64,000 bases of DNA, from positions 1 to 64,000 of the forward strand of contig CALETE010000001.1 of NCBI GenBank assembly GCA_937920085.1. Reading direction: 5' to 3'. A program made the translations under genes and the position numbers. The DNA is from an uncultured Alphaproteobacteria bacterium. Its GTDB lineage: Bacteria > Pseudomonadota > Alphaproteobacteria > Caulobacterales > Caulobacteraceae. The notes under the pieces were generated by a model. That model did no database searches and was not told the origin of the DNA. It worked only from the letters and a program-made list of their open reading frames with translations. The number at the start of each line of letters is the position of its first letter. Positions within the stretch are counted from its first letter, which is position 1. Positions 24,115 to 33,076 of this stretch are shown here, in pieces.

Positions 24115-24191
24115 GCCGCCTTAGCTCAGTTGGTTAGAGCGCTAGATTGTGGATCTAGAGGTCCTCGGTTCGAGCCCGAGAGGTGGTACCA
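24115..24191 (+). tRNA. tRNA-His(GTG)
   Basis: Acceptor GCCGCCT pairs with AGGTGGT (two G-T pairs); anticodon stem CTAGA/TCTAG with loop TTGTGGA gives GTG; T arm CTCGG-TTCGAGC-CCGAG; CCA encoded. The discriminator base is A, not the C73 of most bacteria. This is the known alphaproteobacterial form, recognised by a divergent HisRS. Confidence 0.95.
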
Positions 24192-24246
24192 TCGCGCGCG
24201 ACATATTTCCGGTCGACGTCGCGGAAAAGGCGACGGAGTTCTGCCC

Positions 24247-25161
24247 ATGAGACTCAAGACCCTAGCTGCTGCGGTGGCGCTCGCATTGGCGGGTTCCAAT
24301 CACTTGGCCTTCGCACAGCCCTTGCTGACTTTTCGCGATATTCTGGCTTTACCGCATGATCTGTCAGCCAAGCGGATCACCTATGGCTCGGGCCCTCAGC
24401 AATTTGGCGAGCTATGGTTACCGCAGTCCCCGGGTCTGCGCCCTCTTATCGTGATGATTCATGGTGGATGCTGGCGGGCTGACCTGCCTGGACTGGAGTT
24501 GCAATCGCCTTTGAGTGAAGCCCTGGCCGCTCATGGTTGGGCGGTCTGGAACATTGAATATAGACGGCTCGGCCATGATGGCGGCGGCTATCCGGGAACC
24601 TTCGAAGACGTAAGCCAAGGGGTTGACGCCGTTCGGGGCTTTGCGAAGGCAAATAGAATTGATCTTAGCCGAGTGGTTTTCATGGGCCATTCGGCGGGCG
24701 GCCACCTTGCCGCATGGGCGGCAGGGCGCGCAAAACTTCCGACGACCAGTGCCCTGCATAGAGCTTCGCCTCTGATCCCATCAGCCGTGGTGACCCTGGC
24801 CGGTATCAATGACCTTGAGGCCTATAAGGACCATGGCCCGGACGCCTGTGGCGGACCTGATACCATTGATGGGCTCACAGCTTTCAAGCCCCGGGGTCAG
24901 GCTAGCTATCTTGATACCTCTCCGCCGAACCTTTTGCCATTCGACCGGGGACAAATGGTGATTTCCGGGTCTCGCGATCCCATCGTCCCCGCGTCTTTTG
25001 GCGAAAAATATGGGTCTAGGGCAATCAAGGCGGGCGATCCGGTACAGGTTATGACCATTGAAGGCGCAGGGCATTTTGAGCTCATTGATCCTCGGTCTTC
25101 GGCCTGGAAGACACTGTTTCCCCTGATTGATGCCCTAGGCGGTCTGGGAGCTCGACCATGA
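24247..25161 (+). CDS. Secreted alpha/beta hydrolase (esterase-like)
   Basis: The 304-residue protein has a signal peptide (cleavage near A-F-A-Q, about residue 24). The oxyanion motif M-I-H-G-G-C-W and nucleophile elbow G-H-S-A-G-G place it among hormone-sensitive-lipase-like or BD-FAE-type esterases. An Asp in S-G-S-R-D-P and a His in G-A-G-H-F complete the triad. ATG 24247 begins the signal peptide; the upstream frame reads through the tRNA and is rejected. The substrate is unknown. Confidence 0.85.
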   Translation: MRLKTLAAAVALALAGSNHLAFAQPLLTFRDILALPHDLSAKRITYGSGPQQFGELWLPQSPGLRPLIVMIHGGCWRADLPGLELQSPLSEALAAHGWAVWNIEYRRLGHDGGGYPGTFEDVSQGVDAVRGFAKANRIDLSRVVFMGHSAGGHLAAWAAGRAKLPTTSALHRASPLIPSAVVTLAGINDLEAYKDHGPDACGGPDTIDGLTAFKPRGQASYLDTSPPNLLPFDRGQMVISGSRDPIVPASFGEKYGSRAIKAGDPVQVMTIEGAGHFELIDPRSSAWKTLFPLIDALGGLGARP

Positions 25162-25490
25162 GTGACGAGCCCCGGCCACGTAAGACCTTAAGCCTCAAGC
25201 CTGGGGTTGTGGTCACCCGTCCTCTGGGGCCTGAGCCGCTCACTCCGCTGCGTCCCGTGCGCCAATTTCGAGCGCCTAAACCGCCAAAGGCTCCGCCACC
25301 TCCGCCTCCTCAGGCCTTCGGATGGAAGTGTAAACCCTGCGGCCAGGGGTTTGATCCACCGATCGACGCACCTGATGACCAGGATGTCCGTTGCCCCAGC
25401 TGCAATGCCCGTGTTGGCAAGGTCGGCGATTTCGCCCTAGACCCCCCGCCCAATCGACTGCGTGCCCGGAAGGTTAAGTCTGACCTTTGA
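25158..25490 (+). CDS. Small Pro-rich zinc-ribbon protein
   Basis: A 110-residue protein: a basic N-terminal part, a Pro-rich stretch (A-P-P-P-P-P-P-Q, about 45-52), then C-x-x-C and C-P-S-C pairs about 20 residues apart that could hold zinc, and a basic C terminus (R-L-R-A-R-K-V-K). It overlaps the esterase gene by four bases, so it is co-translated. I do not recognise a family; nucleic-acid or protein binding is possible. Confidence 0.6.
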   Translation: MSDEPRPRKTLSLKPGVVVTRPLGPEPLTPLRPVRQFRAPKPPKAPPPPPPQAFGWKCKPCGQGFDPPIDAPDDQDVRCPSCNARVGKVGDFALDPPPNRLRARKVKSDL

Positions 25491-25543
25491 CAGGGGGGTG
25501 AGCAAGGGCGACATATGACGCCTCGCTTATTGGAAAGCCTGTC

Positions 25544-27001
25544 ATGCCCCTCCCACGGCTTGCGCCCATCGCCTCGACCCTGGCACCCTCGAACCACCCC
25601 TATTTGAATGGGGCTTGGACGCCTCTGCACGAGGAGGTGGATGTCGCTGAACTTCAAGTCACATTCGGGGCCATCCCGGAGGACCTGGATGGGGTCTATT
25701 TGCGAAATACTGAGAACCAGATCCATCAGCCCCTTGGTCGCTACCACCCTTTTGATGGGGATGGGATGATCCACCAGATATCCTTTTCAGGCGGCAAGGC
25801 CAGCTATCGCAATCGATTTGTCCGCACCCGGGGCTTTCAGGCTGAGCAGGAGGCTGGAGCGTCCTTGTGGGGCGGTCTGGCAGATCCAGTTCACCTGGCC
25901 AAGCGCCCAGGGTGGGGGGCTCACGGGTTTCTGAAGGACGCATCGTCCACCGATATTGTGGTTCATGCCGGTAAGGCCCTGTCGACCTTTTATCAGTGCG
26001 GCGAGGGCTATCTTCTGGATCCCCTGACCTTGGAGACCCTGGGTCTCGCCCCGTGGGTGCCGATCGATGGGATTTCAGCACACCCGAAGGTGGATGAACA
26101 CACGGGCGAGCTTATGTTCTTCAACTATTCAAAGCATGCGCCCTACCTGCACTATGGCCTTGTCGACGCAGACGGCAAGCTAGAGGTTTACCAGGCCGTA
26201 CCAACGCCTGGGCCGCGCCTTCCCCATGACATGGCCTTCACAGAGAACTATGTCATCCTCAATGACCTGCCGGCGTTTTGGGATGCAAAACTGCTGGAGC
26301 GGAATATCCATGCGGTCCGGTTCCATGAGGGGCTGCCCTCCCGGTTTGGCATTGTTCCTCGTAAGGGGGGTGAGGTTCGGTGGTTCGAGGCTGCGCCCAC
26401 CTATGTCCTGCATTGGCTAAACGCCTATGAGGACGGCGATGAGATCGTCTTGGATGGCTACTTCCAGGAGGATCCGACTCCAGGTCCGCACGCTGACGCG
26501 CCCCCCGGCTACGAGCACATGATGGCCTTCTTGGATGAGCATAGCTTTAGGTCCAAGCTGCACAGGTGGCGGTTCAATCTGAAGGATGGCACGACACGAG
26601 AAGAGCGGCTTGACGATCAGGTGATGGAATTTGGCATGATCAATGCCAAATTTGCCGGCCGGAAGTACCGGTATGGCTATTCCACTGTGACCAAGCCTGG
26701 CTGGTTCCTGTTCACGGGCTTTGTCAAGACAGACCTAGAAACCCGAGAGAGCACCACCTTCCTGCTGCCTGAAGGTGTTTATGCCAGCGAAGCGCCGTTT
26801 GCTGCGCGTACAGGCGCATCGGAGGAAGACGACGGCTATCTGGTCAGCTTCCTGATTGATGAAAATCAGGGAGGGTCGGAGTGCGTGATCTTGGACGCCA
26901 AGGACATCACCAAAGGCCCGATCTGCCGCATCGCCCTACCGCATAAGATTTCCAGCGGAACTCATGCGGTTTGGGCGGGGCGAGATATGCTCAAGCCATA
27001 G
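25544..27001 (+). CDS. Carotenoid cleavage oxygenase family protein
   Basis: The 485-residue protein has the seven-blade CCD/RPE65 family pattern, with the four iron-binding histidines in S-A-H-P (His180), L-P-H-D-M (His228), V-L-H-W-L-N-A-Y-E (His290) and G-T-H-A-V-W near the C terminus. Members cleave carotenoids or stilbene-type lignin products with O2. No carotenoid genes are near, so a lignostilbene-type or apocarotenoid substrate is as likely. The end overlaps the DUF1295 gene by 11 bases, tail to tail. Confidence 0.9.
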   Translation: MPLPRLAPIASTLAPSNHPYLNGAWTPLHEEVDVAELQVTFGAIPEDLDGVYLRNTENQIHQPLGRYHPFDGDGMIHQISFSGGKASYRNRFVRTRGFQAEQEAGASLWGGLADPVHLAKRPGWGAHGFLKDASSTDIVVHAGKALSTFYQCGEGYLLDPLTLETLGLAPWVPIDGISAHPKVDEHTGELMFFNYSKHAPYLHYGLVDADGKLEVYQAVPTPGPRLPHDMAFTENYVILNDLPAFWDAKLLERNIHAVRFHEGLPSRFGIVPRKGGEVRWFEAAPTYVLHWLNAYEDGDEIVLDGYFQEDPTPGPHADAPPGYEHMMAFLDEHSFRSKLHRWRFNLKDGTTREERLDDQVMEFGMINAKFAGRKYRYGYSTVTKPGWFLFTGFVKTDLETRESTTFLLPEGVYASEAPFAARTGASEEDDGYLVSFLIDENQGGSECVILDAKDITKGPICRIALPHKISSGTHAVWAGRDMLKP

Positions 27002-27800
27002 GCTTAGGCTTTTTCGGTAGCATTGGGATGAAGCCTGAGGTCCGCGCCACATAGTCCATATAGTCAGGACGCTTGCGCCGCATACGTCCTTCGGTGGTCG
27101 GCACGCCACTCCAACGGGTAAGGAGCAGGGTGATCAGGATTGGGCCCGGTAGGGACGCCCATCCCACAGGTCCAGTTTCCGCCGCGATCAGGAACAGTCC
27201 CCACCAGACGCAGGCATCCCCGAAATAGTTAGGGTGGCGCGTATAGCGCCATAGGCCCGTGTCGAGAATTTTACCCTCGTTGGCAGGATCGCCTTTGAAT
27301 TTCGCCAATTGCCAATCCCCGACGGTCTCAAAGGCAATGCCGATGACGGCCAGGGTCAGGCCGGCCGTAGCCAAGTGCCCAAGATGAGAGGTGCCTGCCA
27401 GCTGACCAAGCTGCACGGGTAGGCAGACAATGAATTGCAGGGGTGCCTGAAGGGCAAACACAAGCAGCAGGCTCGCCTTTGGATAGCTCCAACCCCGCTC
27501 AGACTGGGCCTTGCCCATCATGGTGACATAGCGGCGATCCGGGCCATTCTTACGCCAACGCCACAGCAGATAGAGCCCCAATCGCAAACCCCAGATCGAA
27601 CAGAGAACTGTCAGAAGGGTCGCGTGCGGGCCTCGCCCCCCGGTGATGAAATAGGTCGCAATGGCGACAACCACCATGCCCAAGGCCCACAGGCTGTCTA
27701 TGAAACTGGGGTCTTTGATGACGACATTGATCATCCAACAGCCGAGAAAGAAGGCGGCGATGATTCCGGCATTAATGGCCAGGAGTTGGGCGATTTCCAT
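26991..27800 (-). CDS. DUF1295 membrane protein (steroid 5-alpha-reductase-like)
   Basis: The 269-residue protein is mostly hydrophobic with about six membrane segments. The block G-L-W-R-Y-T-R-H-P-N-Y-F-G-D is the signature of the DUF1295 / ICMT-like reductase family, where the R-H-P-N-Y motif binds the cofactor. The reaction is not known; lipid or sterol-like double bond reduction is usually suggested. Confidence 0.88.
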   Translation of the reverse strand: MEIAQLLAINAGIIAAFFLGCWMINVVIKDPSFIDSLWALGMVVVAIATYFITGGRGPHATLLTVLCSIWGLRLGLYLLWRWRKNGPDRRYVTMMGKAQSERGWSYPKASLLLVFALQAPLQFIVCLPVQLGQLAGTSHLGHLATAGLTLAVIGIAFETVGDWQLAKFKGDPANEGKILDTGLWRYTRHPNYFGDACVWWGLFLIAAETGPVGWASLPGPILITLLLTRWSGVPTTEGRMRRKRPDYMDYVARTSGFIPMLPKKPKPMA

Positions 27801-27856
27801 TTGACGCTCCTATCTAAACTGGTCGGGCTTGCTGTCGCCGCAGGGGATATGCAGGA

Positions 27857-28297
27857 TCACAGGGCAACTCTCGAGGTGAGATCCTTGACCCATGGCGTCG
27901 CCGCCGTGCCGGCGCGTTGCGCCTCCATCACACTCACGTCCACATAGTCCCGCCAAGCGCTGATTTTATCACCCCGGAATTCGAGGACGCCGGCATAGGG
28001 GGTAGCGATCACCGTGCCCGATGTCGTTCTATGCTCATCCACGCCTTCGACGAAAAGGCGATCCCCGTTCTCTGCAAAATCAAAAATCCGCCAATCGACA
28101 GCGGTGATTTGCGACTTGAAATTTTCGAGGAAGGTCCGGGCCTTTGCCTTTCCTTTGATGGGGGGGGCCACGCCGGCTGCATAATGCCAGACGATATCGT
28201 CGGTCATATGGCCTAGGGCACCTTCAACATCGCCGCGGCTCCAGTCGGCGATCAGGGCCTTCATCACGCCAAGCTTCGCACTCTCAGTTACCGACAC
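27857..28297 (-). CDS. Limonene-1,2-epoxide hydrolase / SnoaL-like protein
   Basis: A 146-residue NTF2-like fold protein. The pattern W-S-R-G-D-V-E-G-A-L-G-H-M-T-D-D-I-V-W-H, V-E-G-V-D-E-H and the late I-S-A-W-R-D-Y-V-D agree with the LEH-type family, whose Arg and Asp residues activate water for epoxide opening. The substrate is not inferable. It lies upstream of the DUF1295 gene on the same strand (56-base gap), so the two may be co-transcribed. Confidence 0.75.
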   Translation of the reverse strand: MSVTESAKLGVMKALIADWSRGDVEGALGHMTDDIVWHYAAGVAPPIKGKAKARTFLENFKSQITAVDWRIFDFAENGDRLFVEGVDEHRTTSGTVIATPYAGVLEFRGDKISAWRDYVDVSVMEAQRAGTAATPWVKDLTSRVAL

Positions 28298-28376
28298 GTT
28301 TTTCTCCCCCTAGATCTGCGAAGCGTTCGTCGCGTCCTTAATACGAGGAAAGGCGGACGAGGGATGCAAGTCAACG

Positions 28377-29423
28377 CTATGGCGGCATCTTGGCTAAATA
28401 TTCTCTGATCAGATCGAGGCCCTCCTGGTGGACGAGGGTCCGCCCCAGTTCAGGCATCATGATTCCGGGTTCCTGGGATGCCATTCTGTAGAGCAAGATC
28501 GAAGCATCCGGGTGGCCCGGTGCAATGTCCACCTCAAGCCCTCCTGAACCACGGCCCGCCGCCACAGGTCGCTTGCCTATCCCCCTTTGACTGGGCTTCT
28601 CGGTTTCCCAGGTGAGAAACAGGCCTGAATTGCTCGCGGCCCCCCGAGGATTATGGCAGTGGCCGCAATTGGCATCCAAATAGGCCCGTCCACGATCTGA
28701 GAGCGGTGCGGCTTGGTCGACCCAGTTTGCGCTCCTGGGAATTTTGTCCAAGGCCGGTGCACCGACCAGAAGGCCGGCTTTTTGTAGATGGGTGATCTGG
28801 TTTTCCAGACCCGCTGGATAGGCGTAGTCCCCGTTCAAGTTCCGAGCCTTCGGGCCAATGGGCGTCATGACGCCACCCAGGGAATGGCACTCCTTGCATT
28901 GATTGACGTTGGGAACGGCATAATCGATGGCGAGGGTCTGACCGTCTTTGCCAATCGTCTGAACGGGTATGCGAGCTCCAGCACGTTTTAGTACTGCGGC
29001 GGTCTGGTCAGAATTCCACACATAGGTTTGAGCCTCCCAGCCTTGCTTCTTGCGAATGAGCAGGCGGGTTTCGACGGCGCGCACGGCCCTTGTCGGCGAC
29101 CTAAGGTCGGCCGGATAGGCGAAGGTCTTGACCAGGGTTGTTCCGACCGGGAAATCAAGAACGCCCTTTTGGCGGTAGTGCGCGGTGCGTCCCGGGGGGA
29201 GATAAAGATACCGCTGTTTCTCGGCATAGTCTGAGAACAGGGGAGTATTCAATCCATAGGGTGTCAGGCCTTCATTGGGCTCTTTCCCGGCCTTGTCCTT
29301 GAAGAGGCGATAGGCGGCGAGGTTTGGCGCAGGGGCGGCGGCCAGCAAGGCTGTGAGGTCCACAGGTGCTGGGGCTGCGCCCAGGCAAAGGATTGCCGAT
29401 AGCAGAGTCAGCAGGCGTCTCAC
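28377..29423 (-). CDS. SO2930-type diheme c-type cytochrome
   Basis: A 348-residue protein with a signal peptide (L-G-A-A-P-A near residue 17) and two haem-binding motifs, C-K-E-C-H (176-180) and C-G-H-C-H (253-257). The region around Y-G-L-N-T-P-L-F-S-D-Y is typical of the HNE_0200/SO2930 family (TIGR03806). This family is nearly always beside a parallel beta-helix protein (TIGR03805), as here; the genes overlap by four bases. It is exported to the periplasm or cell surface. The redox partner is unknown. Confidence 0.85.
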   Translation of the reverse strand: MRRLLTLLSAILCLGAAPAPVDLTALLAAAPAPNLAAYRLFKDKAGKEPNEGLTPYGLNTPLFSDYAEKQRYLYLPPGRTAHYRQKGVLDFPVGTTLVKTFAYPADLRSPTRAVRAVETRLLIRKKQGWEAQTYVWNSDQTAAVLKRAGARIPVQTIGKDGQTLAIDYAVPNVNQCKECHSLGGVMTPIGPKARNLNGDYAYPAGLENQITHLQKAGLLVGAPALDKIPRSANWVDQAAPLSDRGRAYLDANCGHCHNPRGAASNSGLFLTWETEKPSQRGIGKRPVAAGRGSGGLEVDIAPGHPDASILLYRMASQEPGIMMPELGRTLVHQEGLDLIREYLAKMPP

Positions 29424-30631
29424 GGCGTGAGCTTGGCCTGCGTTGACGGCAGTTCAACGGGCTTGGGTTCAGCTTGTCCCGGAGCGCCTAGGCTTGCGAC
29501 GACATCAGGATTTGCCGCGTCGAGGGCACCGGCCTTGGGAAGGCGCAGGTTCAGAACGGGGCCGTCCTTAATCCAGAGCTTGACTGGGGCGGCGACGCCG
29601 CCGGCTTGGCTGACCCCATCCCAAAGTACGGGAGGCAGGGCGCCGCCCAAAGCCTTCGCCAGGACTGGGCCGCCGACGAGATTTGGATCCCAGCCATTGC
29701 GGCCAAAGCGGTTATCACGAACCACCATGTCCCGGGGCAGGGGATTGTAGGTCTTGTCGGTGAAGTCCTGGATATAGGCGATGATCATCACCCCGGTGGT
29801 CTGGTTGCCCTGAATGTCGTTTTCGAACACATGGACATCACGATTGGCCATCAACATGACCCCGGTTCCCGTTGGAACGTCAGCCACGATATTACCCTTG
29901 GGGGCGAAGTTGGGTGTGTCGTTGTCGATGATCTTGTTGCGGAACACCCGGGTGGAATGACCACCCATTTGCGGCAGGTTGGGGAGGTCGAAGACCAGAA
30001 TGCCGCCGGCATTGTGGGTGGACAGGTTGTCGTGAACATCGGCGTTCATCGAGTTTTCAATCTCGATACCAGCGACATTGAACTCCGCTCGGCTGTTGCG
30101 GACAACGATGTTCTTAGACTGGCCCACATAAATGCCAGCATCCGACGCCCCGCGTACGGTGACATGATCGATGAGCACATTGGTCGAAGCGACGGGATAG
30201 ACGCCATAGGCTCCATTGCTGGCCTTGGGCCCCCCGGTCCATTCCACTGTCAGGCTAAGGAAGCTGATCTGGTCGACCCCCTTGGACTTGATCCCGTCGC
30301 CCTTGGAGTCTTGAACTGTCAGGTCGCGAACCGTGACGCTATTGGAGGTGATCAATAGCCCCTCTCCGGCACCCTTCTGGCCGGCAAAGGAGAGAATGGT
30401 CTTATCTTCCCCAGCACCTCGGACCATCACGTTGGCAATGTCGAGGGACAACCCGTCGGTCAGGTCGAAACGTCCGGCACCCAGGGCTACGACATCCCCG
30501 GGCTTGGCGTCCAAAAGGGCGGTTTGGACCCGCTCTTGCGCATCTGCGCCTGCTGGGACATCCAGGGTCTTTGCAAAGGCCGTCGAGGTGAGCAAGGCCA
30601 GGGTGAGGGTCGTAAGGGTTAGAGTTTTCAA
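29420..30631 (-). CDS. Parallel beta-helix repeat protein (TIGR03805-like)
   Basis: The 403-residue protein has a signal peptide (L-T-S-T-A-F-A-K, about residue 20) and repeated beta-helix rungs with Asn ladders (I-V-V-R-N-S, V-F-R-N-K-I-I-D-N-D, H-V-F-E-N-D-I-Q-G-N), as in pectate-lyase-like folds. No catalytic residues of a lyase stand out. It starts with TTG behind AGGAGA. It forms a pair with the diheme cytochrome gene that follows. Confidence 0.85.
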   Translation of the reverse strand: MKTLTLTTLTLALLTSTAFAKTLDVPAGADAQERVQTALLDAKPGDVVALGAGRFDLTDGLSLDIANVMVRGAGEDKTILSFAGQKGAGEGLLITSNSVTVRDLTVQDSKGDGIKSKGVDQISFLSLTVEWTGGPKASNGAYGVYPVASTNVLIDHVTVRGASDAGIYVGQSKNIVVRNSRAEFNVAGIEIENSMNADVHDNLSTHNAGGILVFDLPNLPQMGGHSTRVFRNKIIDNDTPNFAPKGNIVADVPTGTGVMLMANRDVHVFENDIQGNQTTGVMIIAYIQDFTDKTYNPLPRDMVVRDNRFGRNGWDPNLVGGPVLAKALGGALPPVLWDGVSQAGGVAAPVKLWIKDGPVLNLRLPKAGALDAANPDVVASLGAPGQAEPKPVELPSTQAKLTP

Positions 30632-30724
30632 AGTGGTCTCCTGGGGCGACGATTGCCACCTATGATGTCCAGATTGATCGTGTTACCGCGCGGAACGCAA
30701 TCCTCCGTCACTGGGTCTTGGGTC

Positions 30725-32131
30725 ATGTCTGACAATCTTTACGAGCTCTTGTCTTCCCGATTTCCCATTGACCCTGATCGGTCGTGTTTTCAGCTGATGC
30801 CAAAGGGCAACATTACCTACGGCCAACTTCGCGGGGCAGTCTCTAAAATCGCTGGCAGCTTGATCGCCAAGGGTGTTGTTCCAGGTGATCGTGTGGCCCT
30901 GCAGGTGGAAAAGTCCCCCGAAGCGGTGATGATCTATCTGGCCACCTTGATGGCAGGCGCGGTCTTTCTGCCGCTGAACAACGCCTATACCTCCAGCGAA
31001 GTGGCCTATTTTCTGAAGGACGCTGAGCCTAGGCTGTTCATTCAGGATGCCCCCGGATTTGTGGCGGATTCTGAGACGGCAGAGCCTTTGGATGAGCCGA
31101 TCCCCCGCTCAGCCTCTGACCTCGCCTCCATCATCTATACCAGCGGCACCACCGGCCGCTCCAAGGGCGCTATGCTGACCCACGGCAATCTGGCCGCAAA
31201 TGCCTTGGCCCTCCATGAGGCCTGGGGCTTTAGCCCCAAGGACGTCTTGCTGCACGCCCTGCCGATTTTCCATGTGCATGGGCTTTTCGTCGCCCTTCAC
31301 TGCGCCTTCCTGTCTGGCGCGCCGATGATCTGGCTGTCGAAGTTCGATGATGTTCAGGTTCTCAAAGGTCTGGCCGACGCCACAGTGATGATGGGGGTGC
31401 CGACGTTCTATACCCGTCTATTGGCCAATCCTGATTTCACGCGGGACAGGGCTGCGCATCTGCGGCTTTTCGTCTGCGGCTCAGCGCCCCTCCTGCCATC
31501 CACCTTCGCCGAGTTTCAGGACCGCACGGGCCACACCATTCTTGAGCGCTATGGCATGAGTGAGGCGGTGATCATAACCACCAATCCGCTGCATGGCGCG
31601 CGTCTGGCCGGCAGCGTCGGCTATCCCTTGCCGGGTGTTGACTTGCGGATTGGCGGTGGGGAGGAGACCGGCGTCATTGAGATCAAAGGGCCCAGTGTCT
31701 TCTCAGCCTACTGGCGTATGCCAGAAAAGACGGCCGAGGAATTCACCGCTGACGGGTATTTCATAACCGGCGATGTGGGACGTCGTGATGCGGATGGCCG
31801 CGTCTGGATCTCTGGGCGCGCCAAGGATCTGATCATTTCTGGGGGTTTCAATGTCTATCCCAAGGAGATCGAACTGATCCTGGACGAAATGGACGGAGTG
31901 ACAGAGTCTGCGGTCATTGGCCTACCGCACGCTGATTTTGGCGAGGCGGTGTGCGCAGTGGTCATTGGGGCCGGAGACGAGGCGGGGATGATCGCCAAAT
32001 GTCGCGCCCATCTGGCCGCCTTCAAGGCTCCCAAGCGGATATTCTTTGTGGATGACCTGCCGCGCAATGCCATGGGCAAGGTTCAGAAGAATCTGCTGCG
32101 TGAGCGGTATGCCGGGACATTCCCGACTTAA
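30725..32131 (+). CDS. Malonyl-CoA synthetase-like acyl-CoA ligase
   Basis: The 468-residue protein is an ANL-family ligase: A3 motif I-I-Y-T-S-G-T-T-G-R-S-K-G, A5 Y-G-M-S-E, and A8/A10 regions with the catalytic Lys in N-A-M-G-K-V-Q-K-N. The sequence style (P-L-N-N-A-Y-T, L-P-I-F-H-V-H-G-L-F) matches MatB malonyl-CoA synthetases, which make malonyl-CoA from malonate, CoA and ATP. Start at 30725 by similarity of the N terminus. It diverges from the beta-helix gene. Confidence 0.82.
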   Translation: MSDNLYELLSSRFPIDPDRSCFQLMPKGNITYGQLRGAVSKIAGSLIAKGVVPGDRVALQVEKSPEAVMIYLATLMAGAVFLPLNNAYTSSEVAYFLKDAEPRLFIQDAPGFVADSETAEPLDEPIPRSASDLASIIYTSGTTGRSKGAMLTHGNLAANALALHEAWGFSPKDVLLHALPIFHVHGLFVALHCAFLSGAPMIWLSKFDDVQVLKGLADATVMMGVPTFYTRLLANPDFTRDRAAHLRLFVCGSAPLLPSTFAEFQDRTGHTILERYGMSEAVIITTNPLHGARLAGSVGYPLPGVDLRIGGGEETGVIEIKGPSVFSAYWRMPEKTAEEFTADGYFITGDVGRRDADGRVWISGRAKDLIISGGFNVYPKEIELILDEMDGVTESAVIGLPHADFGEAVCAVVIGAGDEAGMIAKCRAHLAAFKAPKRIFFVDDLPRNAMGKVQKNLLRERYAGTFPT

Positions 32132-32273
32132 ATGATGAGGTCACTTGTATAGGGACGAAAGCTGACGCCTTCTACCCAGGGGCGATTTTTGTATTTATAT
32201 TTGTCTTGATTGCGCAGTTGGCGGGAAAGTCGCTGAGTAGGGCGATCACGATTCCAATTTTGACTTGGTCCTG

Positions 32274-33044
32274 ATGGCCGGAAAAAGGCGAGACTATGAA
32301 AAACTACATCACATCGACTTTTTCGGATTGAAAAATCCAAGGATGTTTTTCCAGGGCATCAATATTGCTATTCAAAATTTGAATAACAACGTCGGCATAT
32401 TTACAGGAGATAATGTTTTTACATTTGGAAAAAACCTGAGTTTTTATACCAACGAAAAATTCATGGATGCTTTCAATAAATATGCTCTAACTGATGTTGA
32501 AAAAGCGACGATTTGGCGCATTTCGATTGTTGCATGGGGTGCCCTAAATGGGATGAAGCTCCAAGGGGATCTCGTCGAAATTGCCTGTTACAAAGGCGTC
32601 ACAGCCAGAATTGTTTGTGATTACATCGATTTTATCAATCAAAAAGATCGTAAATATTATCTGTATGACCTTTTTGAGCATGATGATCAGATGAACCATC
32701 ATGGTATGCCAGAGCATGGCCCGACTTTATTTGAACAGGTTCAGGAAAGGTTCACCGGACTGGACAATGTGGTCATTACCAAAGGCATGGTCCCACAATC
32801 GCTGGCCGTGAATTGCCCAGAAAAAATAGCCTTTATGCATCTGGATCTAAATAATGCAGATGCAGAAATCGGCGCACTAGAAATACTATTTGATAAAATG
32901 GTCCCAGGTGCCGTCTTAGTTCTGGATGACTATGGCTGGATTGCCTATCGTCGGCAGAAAATAGCGGAAGATGCATGGTTCGCTGACCGTGGTTATCACG
33001 TCATTGAGCTGCCCACGGGCCAGGGCTTACTCATAAAGCAGTAA
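32274..33044 (+). CDS. TylF/MycF-like SAM methyltransferase, A+T-rich
   Basis: The 256-residue protein resembles macrocin O-methyltransferase-type enzymes: L-V-E-I-A-C-Y-K-G-V-T-A for the SAM loop, and F-M-H-L-D-L-N-N-A-D and V-L-D-D-Y-G-W for the metal-binding acidic residues. These usually methylate sugar or polyketide hydroxyls. Base composition is clearly richer in A+T than the neighbours, with codons such as AAA, AAT and ATA, so recent transfer is likely. ATG 32274 is chosen over TTG 32265. Confidence 0.78.
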   Translation: MAGKRRDYEKLHHIDFFGLKNPRMFFQGINIAIQNLNNNVGIFTGDNVFTFGKNLSFYTNEKFMDAFNKYALTDVEKATIWRISIVAWGALNGMKLQGDLVEIACYKGVTARIVCDYIDFINQKDRKYYLYDLFEHDDQMNHHGMPEHGPTLFEQVQERFTGLDNVVITKGMVPQSLAVNCPEKIAFMHLDLNNADAEIGALEILFDKMVPGAVLVLDDYGWIAYRRQKIAEDAWFADRGYHVIELPTGQGLLIKQ

Positions 33045-33076
33045 GCTCTGGTGCCGGTTATGCACAGCTTGTTCAC

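Noticed and set aside
24130..24246. Extended start of the esterase reading through tRNA-His
   Set aside because: The frame overlaps the tRNA; the later ATG gives a good signal peptide.
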